A stretch of DNA of 17,583 nucleotides from an uncultured Flavobacteriales bacterium (GTDB lineage: Bacteria > Bacteroidota > Bacteroidia > Flavobacteriales_D > Crocinitomicaceae). Made by a program: the position numbers and the translations under genes. Shown piece after piece: positions 1 to 7,906 of this stretch (positions are counted from its first letter, which is position 1; each line of letters opens with the position of its first letter). Where the stretch lies: the NCBI GenBank assembly GCA_903879765.1, contig CAIRMS010000001.1, positions 1 through 17,583 on the forward strand. The letters are read 5' to 3'. The notes under the pieces were generated by a model. It saw nothing but the letters and a program-made list of their open reading frames with translations, searched no databases and was not told the origin of the DNA.

Positions 1-242
1 GAGAAAATTTCATTGGGCATGATCAGGTGTTCGTTTATTTTATCAGCTGCCAATTTAAAATTGAAAACTTTACTGTCAAATGTTTCATTTTTTTTAATCT
101 CCTGTGAAGTACTAAGTGCATAATCCAAATGAATCACACGCGTTGATTTACGCGTAAAACGAAATAAATCCCTGCTACTTAGATCCCTCAGAAAGCGTAA
201 CATTACTTTTCTTAAAAGTTTAATTTTTTTCCAATAGTTCAT
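1..242 (-). CDS. VanW-like family protein, N-terminal part (cut by window edge)
   Basis: An open frame begins at ATG 242-240 and runs off the window start without a stop (80 full codons). The N-terminus is basic and lacks a clear signal peptide. Residues 60-81 (FNFKLAADKIN, then MPNEIFS) resemble the conserved N-x-K-LAA-x-KIN ... P-x-E-x-FSF signature of VanW-family proteins. These occur beside glycopeptide-resistance genes in Gram-positives and as stand-alone proteins of unknown function in Bacteroidota. The ATG overlaps the TGA of the upstream methyltransferase (ATGA, 4 bp), which implies translational coupling. The family call rests on this one motif; the rest of the protein is outside the window. 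A biochemical role cannot be inferred. Confidence 0.6.
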   Translation of the reverse strand, partial: MNYWKKIKLLRKVMLRFLRDLSSRDLFRFTRKSTRVIHLDYALSTSQEIKKNETFDSKVFNFKLAADKINEHLIMPNEIF

Positions 243-904
243 TTTTTCACCATTTCAATGATTTGATAAGAACTATATTCCTTCAAAAAGGAATTGGACA
301 AAATACGATCAATCGAAAGGAAGATTGGCCTCAATCTCTTTGGAATTCGGTGAATGGGAACAAATAACAATCCGTAGCTTCTGTTGATGTCAAATTGCGG
401 AGCTAATTCACTTAGTTCCTTATTCGACAGACTAAATCCACCATGCCAATTTGTTCGTTTATACTGTATGAGTTTTCTTCTCTTCGAGGAAGGGATGTCA
501 AATATAATTCTCCCTTTAGGCTTTAATATCCGATCACATTCTTGAAGAATTCGTTTCATTTTTTCTTCATCTAAATGCATGAAAAAATGAAAACTAATGA
601 TGGCATCAATCGAATGATCGTCGATTCCCGTATCCGCCGCATCGGCGTGCGTAATTTTTTTGTTGGGGTATTTACTTTGAGAAACCCGAACCATTTCCTT
701 ACTACCATCTATTCCAAGTTGTGCGAAATTCAAAAAACGCCCACTGCCACATGGCATATCAAGAACAATTTCTTCCGGATGAGTTAATAGCTGCTTGAGG
801 ACAGCTCGCTCTTGTTTGTCGATAAATGCACCATAGGAATTTTCGAAACGATTATGGTCATAAGTTTTCGCTAGTTCGTCATAATAGTCTACGATTTCAT
901 CCAT
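239..904 (-). CDS. Class I SAM-dependent methyltransferase (Methyltransf_11-like)
   Basis: About 221 residues starting at ATG 904. A TTG two codons upstream (910) is possible, but ATG is preferred and lies about 17 bp after a promoter-like -7 element. The N-terminus DYYDELAKTYD is typical of UbiE/Methyltransf_11 enzymes. Motif I, VLDMPCGSGRF (about residues 47-57), would bind S-adenosylmethionine. An acidic residue follows after DGSKEM, then HADAAD, a hydrophobic motif IV stretch (AIISFHFFMHLD) and ILKPKGRIIFDIP, the usual post-motif III strand. The C-terminal third is basic and hydrophobic and may contact the membrane or define substrate choice. The substrate is unknown. Coupling to a VanW-like gene and proximity to glycan genes suggest a small envelope molecule or lipid, but that is inference only. 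Confidence 0.82.
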   Translation of the reverse strand: MDEIVDYYDELAKTYDHNRFENSYGAFIDKQERAVLKQLLTHPEEIVLDMPCGSGRFLNFAQLGIDGSKEMVRVSQSKYPNKKITHADAADTGIDDHSIDAIISFHFFMHLDEEKMKRILQECDRILKPKGRIIFDIPSSKRRKLIQYKRTNWHGGFSLSNKELSELAPQFDINRSYGLLFVPIHRIPKRLRPIFLSIDRILSNSFLKEYSSYQIIEMVKK

Positions 905-920
905 GTTCAAAATGTATGGT

Positions 921-951
921 TAAAAATAAGGATATTCCTGAAAAACGGCAA
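921..951 (-). promoter_or_regulatory. Possible Bacteroidota promoter for the methyltransferase/VanW-like pair
   Basis: On the minus strand TTG (951-949) is followed after 20 bp by TAttTTTA (928-921). This differs from the consensus -7 TAnnTTTG only in the last base. It lies 16 bp before ATG 904, so the leader would be very short. Confidence 0.35.
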
Positions 952-987
952 GTCTTCATCTCGATTTAGCAAGTGCTATAAAATTCT

Positions 988-995
988 TATCTTCG
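988..995 (+). promoter_or_regulatory. Possible -7 element for the cysteine desulfurase unit
   Basis: TAtcTTCG is one mismatch from TAnnTTTG, 13 bp before ATG 1009. No TTG is seen at the expected -33 distance. It is back to back with the minus-strand promoter candidate at 921-951, in the 104-bp divergent gap. Confidence 0.3.
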
Positions 996-1008
996 CCAAA
1001 ACTTCGAT

Positions 1009-2148
1009 ATGCGCGTGTATTTAGATAATGCAGCGACAACACCCGTCGCTCCTGAAGTGGTTGAAGCCATGATTCCTGTTCTGAGAGATACTTTTGGAAA
1101 TCCATCGTCCACTCATTCCTTTGGAAGAAATGCGAAGGCCTTACTAGAGACATCGCGTCGTACCGTTGCAAAACATTTAAATTGTTATCCGTCTGAAATC
1201 ATTTTCACTTCAGGTGGAACAGAAGCAGATAACATGGCGATTCATACTGCTGTGACGCAATTGGGTGTGAAACGCATCATTACAAGTTCCATTGAGCACC
1301 ACGCAGTTGTACACACAGCTGATGCCATTGTAGCGCATGAAAAAATCGAATTGGTTTTATTGAATTTAGATTCCAAAGGCAACATTGAATTAGCACAGTT
1401 AGAATCCTTATTGAAAGATGGAAAACCTACCTTGGTTTCGTTAATGCATGCCAATAACGAAATTGCGACCATGATTCCCTTGAAAAAAATCGCACAAATG
1501 TGTCGACAAAACGGTGCGTATTTCCATTCGGATACCGTACAAACGATGGCGCATTTCGCGTTTGATTTATCAGATATAGATATAGACTTCATCACATGTG
1601 CCGCTCATAAGTTCCATGGTCCAAAAGGCGTGGGATTTCTATATGCGAACAAGAAAACGAAAGTTTCCTCGTTTATACATGGAGGTTCGCAAGAAAGAGG
1701 ACTTCGTGGTGGAACAGAAAACATGGCTAGCATTGTTGGATTAGCGAAAGCAATGGACTTAGCATATGAAGATGTTGAAGCACACCAAAAACATGTATTC
1801 TCATTAAAATCGTACATGATGGATCAATTAAAAAGTTTGTTTCCAACAGTTTCCTTTCACGGAGAAACCGATTTTGACAAAGCACTTTATACCGTGTTGA
1901 ACGTTTGTTTGCCGGCAACGGAAAAAACAAGTATGTTGTTATTTACACTGGACCTAAAAGGTGTTGCAGTAAGTGGTGGGAGTGCGTGCACATCTGGCGC
2001 AACTAAAGGATCTCACGTTTTGGAAGGAATTCATGCAGATATGACCCGACCGAATGTGCGTTTTTCCTTTTCACGTTACACAACAAAAGAAGAAATCGAT
2101 TACGCTTTGCAGCAATTGCAACAAGTATATCAAATTAATTTAAGCTAG
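1009..2148 (+). CDS. Cysteine desulfurase (IscS/NifS family, class V aminotransferase fold)
   Basis: 379 residues, close to the usual 380-405. It is predicted to release sulfur from L-cysteine as an enzyme persulfide for Fe-S clusters or tRNA thiolation, using PLP. Visible features are the N-terminal YLDNAATTP, phosphate-binding SGGTEADN (68-75), the EHH pair (96-98) whose first His should stack on PLP, HANNE (147-151), HSDTVQ with Asp175, the PLP lysine in AAHKFHGPKG (Lys201), and the active-site cysteine in SGGSACTSG (Cys327). That Cys loop is short, as in the group II/SufS-NifS style or shorter IscS variants, so the subgroup is left open. No iscU, sufE or sufBCD is adjacent. The next gene, a glycosyltransferase, starts 15 bp later, so co-transcription is likely although the functions look unrelated. 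Confidence 0.93.
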   Translation: MRVYLDNAATTPVAPEVVEAMIPVLRDTFGNPSSTHSFGRNAKALLETSRRTVAKHLNCYPSEIIFTSGGTEADNMAIHTAVTQLGVKRIITSSIEHHAVVHTADAIVAHEKIELVLLNLDSKGNIELAQLESLLKDGKPTLVSLMHANNEIATMIPLKKIAQMCRQNGAYFHSDTVQTMAHFAFDLSDIDIDFITCAAHKFHGPKGVGFLYANKKTKVSSFIHGGSQERGLRGGTENMASIVGLAKAMDLAYEDVEAHQKHVFSLKSYMMDQLKSLFPTVSFHGETDFDKALYTVLNVCLPATEKTSMLLFTLDLKGVAVSGGSACTSGATKGSHVLEGIHADMTRPNVRFSFSRYTTKEEIDYALQQLQQVYQINLS

Positions 2149-2163
2149 AAATAGCACAAATGC

Positions 2164-3327
2164 ATGCAGAAAAGGAACATTTTATTCCTCTCTAGTTGGT
2201 ATCCAAATCGGATAAAACCTACCCACGGGAATTTTGTTTATCAACATGCACTAGCGGCCTCTAAATTTCATAACGTTCAAATGCTCTACGTTTGTTTGGA
2301 TGAGCAGCTCAAAGGAAAGATGGAGGTGGTTCAAAGTAAGGAACCTTTTCTAACGACCATTGCGTATATTTCAAAATCTAAAATCCCGTTAATCGGTGCA
2401 GCTTGGAATAATTTGCGGATTATATTATGCTATTTCCACTTACTTCGAGGAGTGAAAAACGAAGGATTTCATCCTGAATTAATTCATGCAAATGTCGTTT
2501 ATCCGATTGGCATCATTGCACGTTTACTTTCGATTCGATACAAAATCCCATACATCATTACGGAACATTGGACTTGTTACCATCAAGAAGCAATTCCACG
2601 TCCAGGAAAGTTGCAACAACGGCTGACACGTTTAGCTGCCAATAAAGCTCGTTTGATATTGCCCGTGAGTGAAGATTTGGCAAAAGCCATGCGTAGTTCG
2701 GGTATTCAGACCGAAATGGCCGTTGTGTATAATGTGATTGATACAAGGTTGTTTGTTCCCGGTAATCCGAATGAACGAAAGAAAAACCAACTAATACATG
2801 TTTCATCCTTGGATCCGATTCAGAAAAATCCGAGTTTGTTATTTCGTGCATTTTCAGAACTATTAAAGTGGAAACCTGAACTTCAATTGCACATTGTCAG
2901 TGATGGAGATTTCTCCATTTTTCAAAAGGAAATAAAGGACTTGAATATTGAAAGAAACATCGTTTTTCATGGTACACTTGATGCCACGGGAATTGCGGCC
3001 ATCTTGAAAGAATCAGCTTTGTTTGTATTAACGAGTCGCTTTGAAAATTTACCGTGTGTCTTGATTGAGTCCATCTCTGCGGGTGTTCCAATCGTTTCAA
3101 CCAATGTTGGGGGAATAAACGAAATCGTTCATGCGTCCCAAGGACAATTAATCCCTTCTGATGATCAATCTTCACTTGTTTCAGCAATAAAGGAGCAATT
3201 GTCACGTTTGGAAGAGTACGATTCGAACGAAATGCATCAGAAAGCAACAGAGAAATTCAGTTATCAGGCCATCGGCAAAAGATTTGGGGAGATTTACGAA
3301 GACATTATTGTGAAACATGGTTCGTAA
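2164..3327 (+). CDS. GT4-family glycosyltransferase (GT-B fold)
   Basis: 387 residues. The N-terminal Rossmann-like half begins NILFLSSWYPN and has a glycine-containing acceptor-side loop (THGNFVYQHA). The C-terminal half carries the donor-binding region: VYNVIDTRLF (188-197), HVSSLDPIQKNP (212-223), HIVSDGD, then the EX7E motif with Glu294 and Glu302 in SRFENLPCVLIES and the SAGVPIV...GGINEIV segment typical of GT4 enzymes. Members transfer a sugar from a nucleotide or lipid donor onto a growing glycan at the cytoplasmic membrane face. No transmembrane segment is evident. The gene overlaps the downstream flippase by 11 bp, which supports coupled expression and a shared role in exported glycan synthesis. 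Donor and acceptor sugars cannot be read from sequence. Confidence 0.9.
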   Translation: MQKRNILFLSSWYPNRIKPTHGNFVYQHALAASKFHNVQMLYVCLDEQLKGKMEVVQSKEPFLTTIAYISKSKIPLIGAAWNNLRIILCYFHLLRGVKNEGFHPELIHANVVYPIGIIARLLSIRYKIPYIITEHWTCYHQEAIPRPGKLQQRLTRLAANKARLILPVSEDLAKAMRSSGIQTEMAVVYNVIDTRLFVPGNPNERKKNQLIHVSSLDPIQKNPSLLFRAFSELLKWKPELQLHIVSDGDFSIFQKEIKDLNIERNIVFHGTLDATGIAAILKESALFVLTSRFENLPCVLIESISAGVPIVSTNVGGINEIVHASQGQLIPSDDQSSLVSAIKEQLSRLEEYDSNEMHQKATEKFSYQAIGKRFGEIYEDIIVKHGS

Positions 3328-4591
3328 AATACTAGGCAATTTTGGGGTCCGTTTGGTGTCGGCTATCGTTAATTTGTTAATTGCGATTGTTGTTTCACAA
3401 TACCTTGGTGCTACAGGTAAAGGAGAGCAAAGCTTGGTGTTGACCGTGATTGCGATTGTGACCATCTTTGATAACATGGTTGGGGGCGCATCCATAGTCT
3501 ACTTGACCAATAAACTTCGGATAAGAGAGTTATTTGTCGCATCCTACATATGGACCGTCCTCATCAGCGTTTGTTCTTATCTCTTTCTACTTTTCGTGGA
3601 TTTAGTTCCAGAAAAACTCATTCTATCGGTTGTCATACTTAGTGCTATTTCATCCATTGTTTCCATTCATAGTTCAGTCCTTTTGGGTAAAGAGAATTTG
3701 AAATCCTTTAATTTATTAAGTTTCTTGGTGCCGTTCATCAGTTTGTTGAGTTTGATCATTCAATTCTCGCTTAATTGGAATCGAACAGCCGAAGCGTACG
3801 TGTATTCCTTGTACGTGGCGTATGGTGTCACTTTCGTTATCAGTATTTTGTTCATCGTAAAACATGTAAGAAAAGATGTCGCTTTTCAATACTCAAATAC
3901 CTGGACAACCTTTAAATCTTTATTGTACTATGGATTTCAAAACCAATTGGCGCATGTGTTTCAATTATTGAGTTTTCGTATTAGTTATTTTTTCTTGGAA
4001 AGAGACTGTGGAGAAGCAGAGGTAGGGATTTACTCGAATGCCGTTTCAGTTATTGAATCCATTTGGATGATTTCGACAAGTATTTCCTTGTGGCAATATG
4101 CGAAAATCTCCAATTCTACAGACGTCAATTACACCAAAAACATTACCGAGCAACTAACGAAATATGGACTATTAACAGCGTTTATTGCATTAACTGTTCT
4201 ATTGTTTATTCCAGCAGCATTTTACTCCTGGTTGTTTGGAAAAGAATTCAGTGGCTTGAATGAATTGATGTGGTGCCTCGCGCCCGGGATTTGGGTGTTT
4301 AATTATGCCTTAATCATCGGACATTATTTCTCTGGACATGGAAAGTATTATGTGAATGCAATTGCATCGGGAATTGGACTTGTGGTTACGTGCATTACTG
4401 CGTACTACCTCATTCCGACATTGAAAATTCAAGGTGCGGCAATCGCAGCAAGTTGCTCGTATTTTATTACCTCTCTTGTTGTTATCCTCTATTTTCGAAA
4501 AGAAGGTGCTAACTTTGTGGTCTTTCCGTCATTTGGGGAGTTGAAAACAACCATCGGACAACTGAAACAACATTTAACAAAGCAATCGTAG
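3317..4591 (+). CDS. Polysaccharide/lipid-linked oligosaccharide flippase (Wzx/MVF-like)
   Basis: 424 residues with about 12 hydrophobic segments (near 11-31, 39-62, 73-94, 100-122, 132-152, 160-181, 203-226, 234-259, 283-305, 316-338, 345-367, 371-393). The opening VRLVSAIVNLLIAIVVSQYLG followed by GKGEQS resembles the first helix and loop of polysaccharide-export flippases, where a family with this topology moves undecaprenyl-linked glycans from the inner to the outer face. It starts inside the last codons of the glycosyltransferase (11-bp overlap) and is followed 3 bp later by a methyltransferase. No O-antigen polymerase is found in the window, so what it carries is unknown. The flippase superfamily assignment is firm by topology and opening motif; the exact family is less so. 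Confidence 0.82.
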   Translation: MVRKILGNFGVRLVSAIVNLLIAIVVSQYLGATGKGEQSLVLTVIAIVTIFDNMVGGASIVYLTNKLRIRELFVASYIWTVLISVCSYLFLLFVDLVPEKLILSVVILSAISSIVSIHSSVLLGKENLKSFNLLSFLVPFISLLSLIIQFSLNWNRTAEAYVYSLYVAYGVTFVISILFIVKHVRKDVAFQYSNTWTTFKSLLYYGFQNQLAHVFQLLSFRISYFFLERDCGEAEVGIYSNAVSVIESIWMISTSISLWQYAKISNSTDVNYTKNITEQLTKYGLLTAFIALTVLLFIPAAFYSWLFGKEFSGLNELMWCLAPGIWVFNYALIIGHYFSGHGKYYVNAIASGIGLVVTCITAYYLIPTLKIQGAAIAASCSYFITSLVVILYFRKEGANFVVFPSFGELKTTIGQLKQHLTKQS

Positions 4592-4594
4592 CAC

Positions 4595-5407
4595 ATGAAT
4601 AAGTTAAGCAAATTGCTCAAAGCACTTTCTCTGATTCTTCAAAAGCCTTATTTATTGAATAATGTTTTGAAGGATGAAATCGTGTTTAAAGCGGACTTTC
4701 AACGTGCGTTTCCAACCACAGCATTTAAACAAATTCGCTTGGTCGACTTGATGGAGTCAGATGAGGTTTGCATTACGCCGTATGCTTTTCTTTCGGGTTC
4801 TTCTTTGGCGACAGATTTCGCGCTGCTTCAATTGTTATGTCGAAAATACCAAGTGAAAGATTACTTAGAAATTGGAACGTGGAGAGGGGAGAGTGCAGCG
4901 AATGTTGCGCCATATGTTGATTCCGTTACTACGTTCAATTTAGGTGATGCGCAATTGCTTTCGCTGGGATTGGAGAAAAACTACGTAGATTCACATCGCT
5001 TCTTTTCTAAAGACATTCCAAACATTCAGCATGTTTTTGGGGATTCGCAAACCTTTGATTTTGATCAGTTGGATAAAAAGTTTGATTTGATTTTCATCGA
5101 TGGTGATCATTCTACTGAAGCTGTAAAACGCGACACGGAGAACATGTTGTCATATTTGAAAAATGACCAGTCTATCATGGTTTGGCACGATGCGAAAGTA
5201 GATACGGAATACCCGCGTTATGAAGTGTTAATGGGAATTTATCAGGCCTTACCGCTTGACATGCAACAACATGTTTACTTGGTCGAAAATAGTCTGTGTG
5301 CGGTGTATCTTCCAATGGACATCGCTCATGAAAGTCCAATACTGAATCGTTTACCGAGAAATTCCTTTGAGCTTACGCTAAAGAAGTTGCCTGTCCAGGA
5401 TAAATAA
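4595..5407 (+). CDS. Class I SAM-dependent methyltransferase (Methyltransf_24-like)
   Basis: 270 residues. The first ~60 residues have no motif I recognise. Motif I is YLEIGTWRGESA (90-101) and would bind the SAM methionine and ribose. KKFDLIFIDGDHSTEAVKRD (161-180) is the Methyltransf_24 hallmark with the Asp-Gly-Asp-His cluster (169-172), followed by MVWHDA (195-200). Enzymes of this kind methylate sugars or other small molecules in surface-glycan clusters. The position 3 bp after a flippase and downstream of a GT4 enzyme fits sugar O-methylation, but this is inference. The 3' end overlaps the opposing asparagine-synthase-like gene by 35 bp, so the C-terminal residues are read from both strands. 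Confidence 0.8.
   Translation: MNKLSKLLKALSLILQKPYLLNNVLKDEIVFKADFQRAFPTTAFKQIRLVDLMESDEVCITPYAFLSGSSLATDFALLQLLCRKYQVKDYLEIGTWRGESAANVAPYVDSVTTFNLGDAQLLSLGLEKNYVDSHRFFSKDIPNIQHVFGDSQTFDFDQLDKKFDLIFIDGDHSTEAVKRDTENMLSYLKNDQSIMVWHDAKVDTEYPRYEVLMGIYQALPLDMQQHVYLVENSLCAVYLPMDIAHESPILNRLPRNSFELTLKKLPVQDK
5373..5407. other. Tail-to-tail overlap of convergent coding regions (35 bp)
   Basis: The plus-strand methyltransferase stop (TAA 5405-5407) lies inside asnB, and the asnB stop (TAA 5375-5373) lies inside the methyltransferase. No room is left for a conventional intergenic terminator and no strong hairpin with a T-run is visible here. Transcripts from the two units must overlap at their 3' ends. 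Confidence 0.9.
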
Positions 5408-7415
5408 ACTGTTTTAACCAACTCAAATAGCAGACATAACGAAAGATGAGGTCTTGCTCCTTTGAATGCTTTAAATCGGAGAAAAACACCTTCCAATTCG
5501 ACACAATCAATTCTTTTTGAACTAAATCATTTGCATCTAAGTGCTTCAGGGATTGAAATAATTCAAAAAAAGCCGCCTCTTGCTCCATTAACCATGTATT
5601 CTGTGGAATGGAAAATCCCTTTTTATCCGTGCGTAAACGAATGGATTCGGGAACAAGTCCTTTAATAGATTCGCGCAGAATGTATTTACTCCAGCCATTC
5701 TTAATTTTGTAATTCGCAGGAAATACAAAGGCACTCGTGATGAGGTTGATGTCGTCAGAAAAGGGAGTTCTCGACTCAATGGAATACTGCATGGAACAGC
5801 GGTCTTCCCAACGCAACAATCCTTTCAAATAGGTTTCAGTGCAATAACTCTTCAATCGTTCGTTTAATGAATCGGATCGAAATTCACCATGAAACTGCAC
5901 TTTTTTCGCATTGGATCGCAGGAATTCCGGTGAGATTAAATTCGTTTCTGACTTCCATTTTTTGGATAAGGAAGCACGGATTTTAGCAGGGAATTTACTT
6001 AAGTTAACTTTAAGGAAAGCAGCGAAAAGTTCCTTCAGCGTTACGGGACTATTTTCTAAGGAACGCAGTTCTTTTGACAAGATTCTCCAATCAAATGATG
6101 TAAATAATTGATTAAAGTAAGAATAGTAAAATGTTTGATATCCAGCATATAACTCATCACCACCTTGTCCATCTATTAAAATGCTGATTCCTTGTTCATG
6201 TGCAGCGCGCATCACGCGACTTTGTGCATAGGTACTTGTGGTTGCAAGCGGAATATCTTGGAAATAAATCAATTGTTGAATGTCTTCAACGAGCGTCTTC
6301 GAATCGACTTTCACATTGTGCCATTCAGCTTTGGTGTGATCAACTATTTGCTTTGCCCAACTCGATTCATCCAATGGTGAATCGTTGCTGGCTGTAAACG
6401 TTTTGATGCCATTTTTCAAGGAAGAAATGGATTCTTCTTTCGCGATTTCGGCAGCAGTACAGACGATGGTTGAACTGTCTAATCCACCACTTAAACAAAA
6501 TCCTATTGGAACATCACTTCGGAAGCGAATGCGAACCGCATCTTTGATCATTTGTCTCGTTTGTTTTTTAGTTTCCTCAAACGAAGCGGCATGAAATGCT
6601 TGGTTTTTATTAGTGGCATATATTTCAAAATACCTTTCTGTTTTCAGTTTCGAATTAGATAAGTCAAACGTGAAAAAATGTCCAGGTTTTAGTTCGTAAA
6701 GATCCTTGAAAAATCCTTCGCTTTGTAGTTCCACTTGTCCATAAAGTAAGAACGGTAGCATCGCATCCAAATTGACTGCGCGTGTATAACTTGGAACCTC
6801 CAACAATGCTTTTTGTTCCGAAGCGAAAGCAAAATGTTGTTCATTTTGTAAATAATACAATGGTTTCACGCCGAATCGATCTCTGGCGCCAAACAATTGA
6901 TTTTTATCCATGTCGTAAAGGACAAAGGACCACATGCCATTAAAATGAGCCAAACAATCCGTACCCCAATTTTGATAGGCAACTAATACAACTTCCACAT
7001 CCGATTCCGTATGAAAAACGAAACCGTAGGATTGTAATTCTTCACGTAACTCAATGTAATTGTAAATTTCGCCATTCAAAGTAATCCAAATACGCTCATT
7101 TCCTTGAAGACACATTGGTTGATGTCCACCCGCACTTAAATCAATGATTGCTAAACGACGGTGTCCAAATCCAACCTGACCCGAATGATCCTGCGCTGTT
7201 TCAATGTGTGCTTTTGGTGCATATGGAAGATTGGAGGCTAAACTTGCCGATGGTGTATCTTGTCCAGCAAAACAATGTGCGTCTCCATTGTGAAAAAGGG
7301 TAAATCCTTCATCATCTGGACCGCGGTGCTTCAGTTTGTCGTTCATGTTTTTCAAAATGCCTGACAATTGATTGTCTTGCCCTTGAAGTTGAACGATTCC
7401 GCTAATTCCGCACAT
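5373..7415 (-). CDS. asnB: Asparagine synthase (glutamine-hydrolysing)-like amidotransferase
   Basis: 680 residues with two domains. The N-terminal class II glutaminase starts at the nucleophile Cys2 (MCGISGI) and has RGPDDEG (31-37), GHRRLAIIDLS (84-94) and NGEIYNY (114-120). The synthetase domain has the ATP pyrophosphatase loop LSGGLDSS (308-315), IDGQGGDELYAGY (414-426), and LLRWEDRCSMQYSIESRTPF (533-552). It would transfer glutamine ammonia to an AMP-activated carboxylate. Compared with E. coli AsnB, the segment between RGPDDEG and GHRRLAIID is about 35 residues longer (roughly 41-82). I associate this with AsnB-like proteins of polysaccharide loci, so the substrate could be a sugar carboxylate rather than aspartate. 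It follows the GtrA-like gene by 5 bp and ends inside the opposing methyltransferase gene. Confidence 0.9.
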   Translation of the reverse strand: MCGISGIVQLQGQDNQLSGILKNMNDKLKHRGPDDEGFTLFHNGDAHCFAGQDTPSASLASNLPYAPKAHIETAQDHSGQVGFGHRRLAIIDLSAGGHQPMCLQGNERIWITLNGEIYNYIELREELQSYGFVFHTESDVEVVLVAYQNWGTDCLAHFNGMWSFVLYDMDKNQLFGARDRFGVKPLYYLQNEQHFAFASEQKALLEVPSYTRAVNLDAMLPFLLYGQVELQSEGFFKDLYELKPGHFFTFDLSNSKLKTERYFEIYATNKNQAFHAASFEETKKQTRQMIKDAVRIRFRSDVPIGFCLSGGLDSSTIVCTAAEIAKEESISSLKNGIKTFTASNDSPLDESSWAKQIVDHTKAEWHNVKVDSKTLVEDIQQLIYFQDIPLATTSTYAQSRVMRAAHEQGISILIDGQGGDELYAGYQTFYYSYFNQLFTSFDWRILSKELRSLENSPVTLKELFAAFLKVNLSKFPAKIRASLSKKWKSETNLISPEFLRSNAKKVQFHGEFRSDSLNERLKSYCTETYLKGLLRWEDRCSMQYSIESRTPFSDDINLITSAFVFPANYKIKNGWSKYILRESIKGLVPESIRLRTDKKGFSIPQNTWLMEQEAAFFELFQSLKHLDANDLVQKELIVSNWKVFFSDLKHSKEQDLIFRYVCYLSWLKQFIYPGQATSLA

Positions 7416-7420
7416 ACGAA

Positions 7421-7906
7421 TTATTTAAAACTGAATTTTCGCTGCAGTAAATAACTAATGGTTACCACCACACAAGAGGCAAGTACATTTGCGATGGATG
7501 GAAAAATCCCCATTCCAAGCACAAGTATTTTCAGTAATCCCCAATTGGTTGTTGATGTGATGATGGCGCTAATTCCATAGCGCAAAAATTGAGATCTACC
7601 GCGCAACTGACTTGCGGTGAAGACAACATAACGCATCAGAAGAAATCCAACAAGAAAGGAAATACATGCGCAAACAATGGAACTCAAGGTTAAGGCTGAA
7701 ATGGTTTTTTCGTCAATACCGAAAGGAAGATTCGCTAAAACAAAGTCTTTCTTTTTAAAGATTACATTGAAAAAGAAAAAAAATAAAATCCAACTCAAGA
7801 CTAAATTTCCACTGCCGCAAGCTGCATAATAGTAAGTGGTCTTGTCAAAAATACGTTTGACAAGCGGATAGAAAAAATCCAAAATTTGATGAATGAGTCG
7901 AACCAT
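7421..7906 (-). CDS. GtrA-like family membrane protein
   Basis: 161 residues with four predicted transmembrane helices (about 25-50, 70-95, 107-130 and 135-156) and a basic end containing QRKFSF, the short Arg/Lys-Phe tail commonly seen at the end of GtrA domains (PF04138). The basic loop between helices 2 and 3 (LRGRSQF) fits the family. GtrA proteins are small inner-membrane proteins thought to help flip or handle polyprenyl-phosphate-linked sugars for surface-polysaccharide modification. The stretch 21-53 is slightly longer and very Phe-rich. The start overlaps the DUF2797 stop by 1 bp (TAATG), and the stop is 5 bp before asnB, which supports a glycan role for that amidotransferase. Confidence in the family is good; the specific substrate is unknown. 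Confidence 0.82.
   Translation of the reverse strand: MVRLIHQILDFFYPLVKRIFDKTTYYYAACGSGNLVLSWILFFFFFNVIFKKKDFVLANLPFGIDEKTISALTLSSIVCACISFLVGFLLMRYVVFTASQLRGRSQFLRYGISAIITSTTNWGLLKILVLGMGIFPSIANVLASCVVVTISYLLQRKFSFK

Noticed and set aside
905..910. TTG start (910) for the minus-strand methyltransferase, adding Met-Asn
   Set aside because: An ATG two codons downstream (904) gives an equally good N-terminus and does not need a rare start.
1242..1930. Minus-strand open frames inside the cysteine desulfurase gene, and similar long antisense frames elsewhere (for example 2558-3247, 5462-6594, 13750-14440, 16822-17034)
   Set aside because: They lie antisense to strongly conserved coding sequence, have low-complexity or unrecognisable products, and show no promoter of their own.
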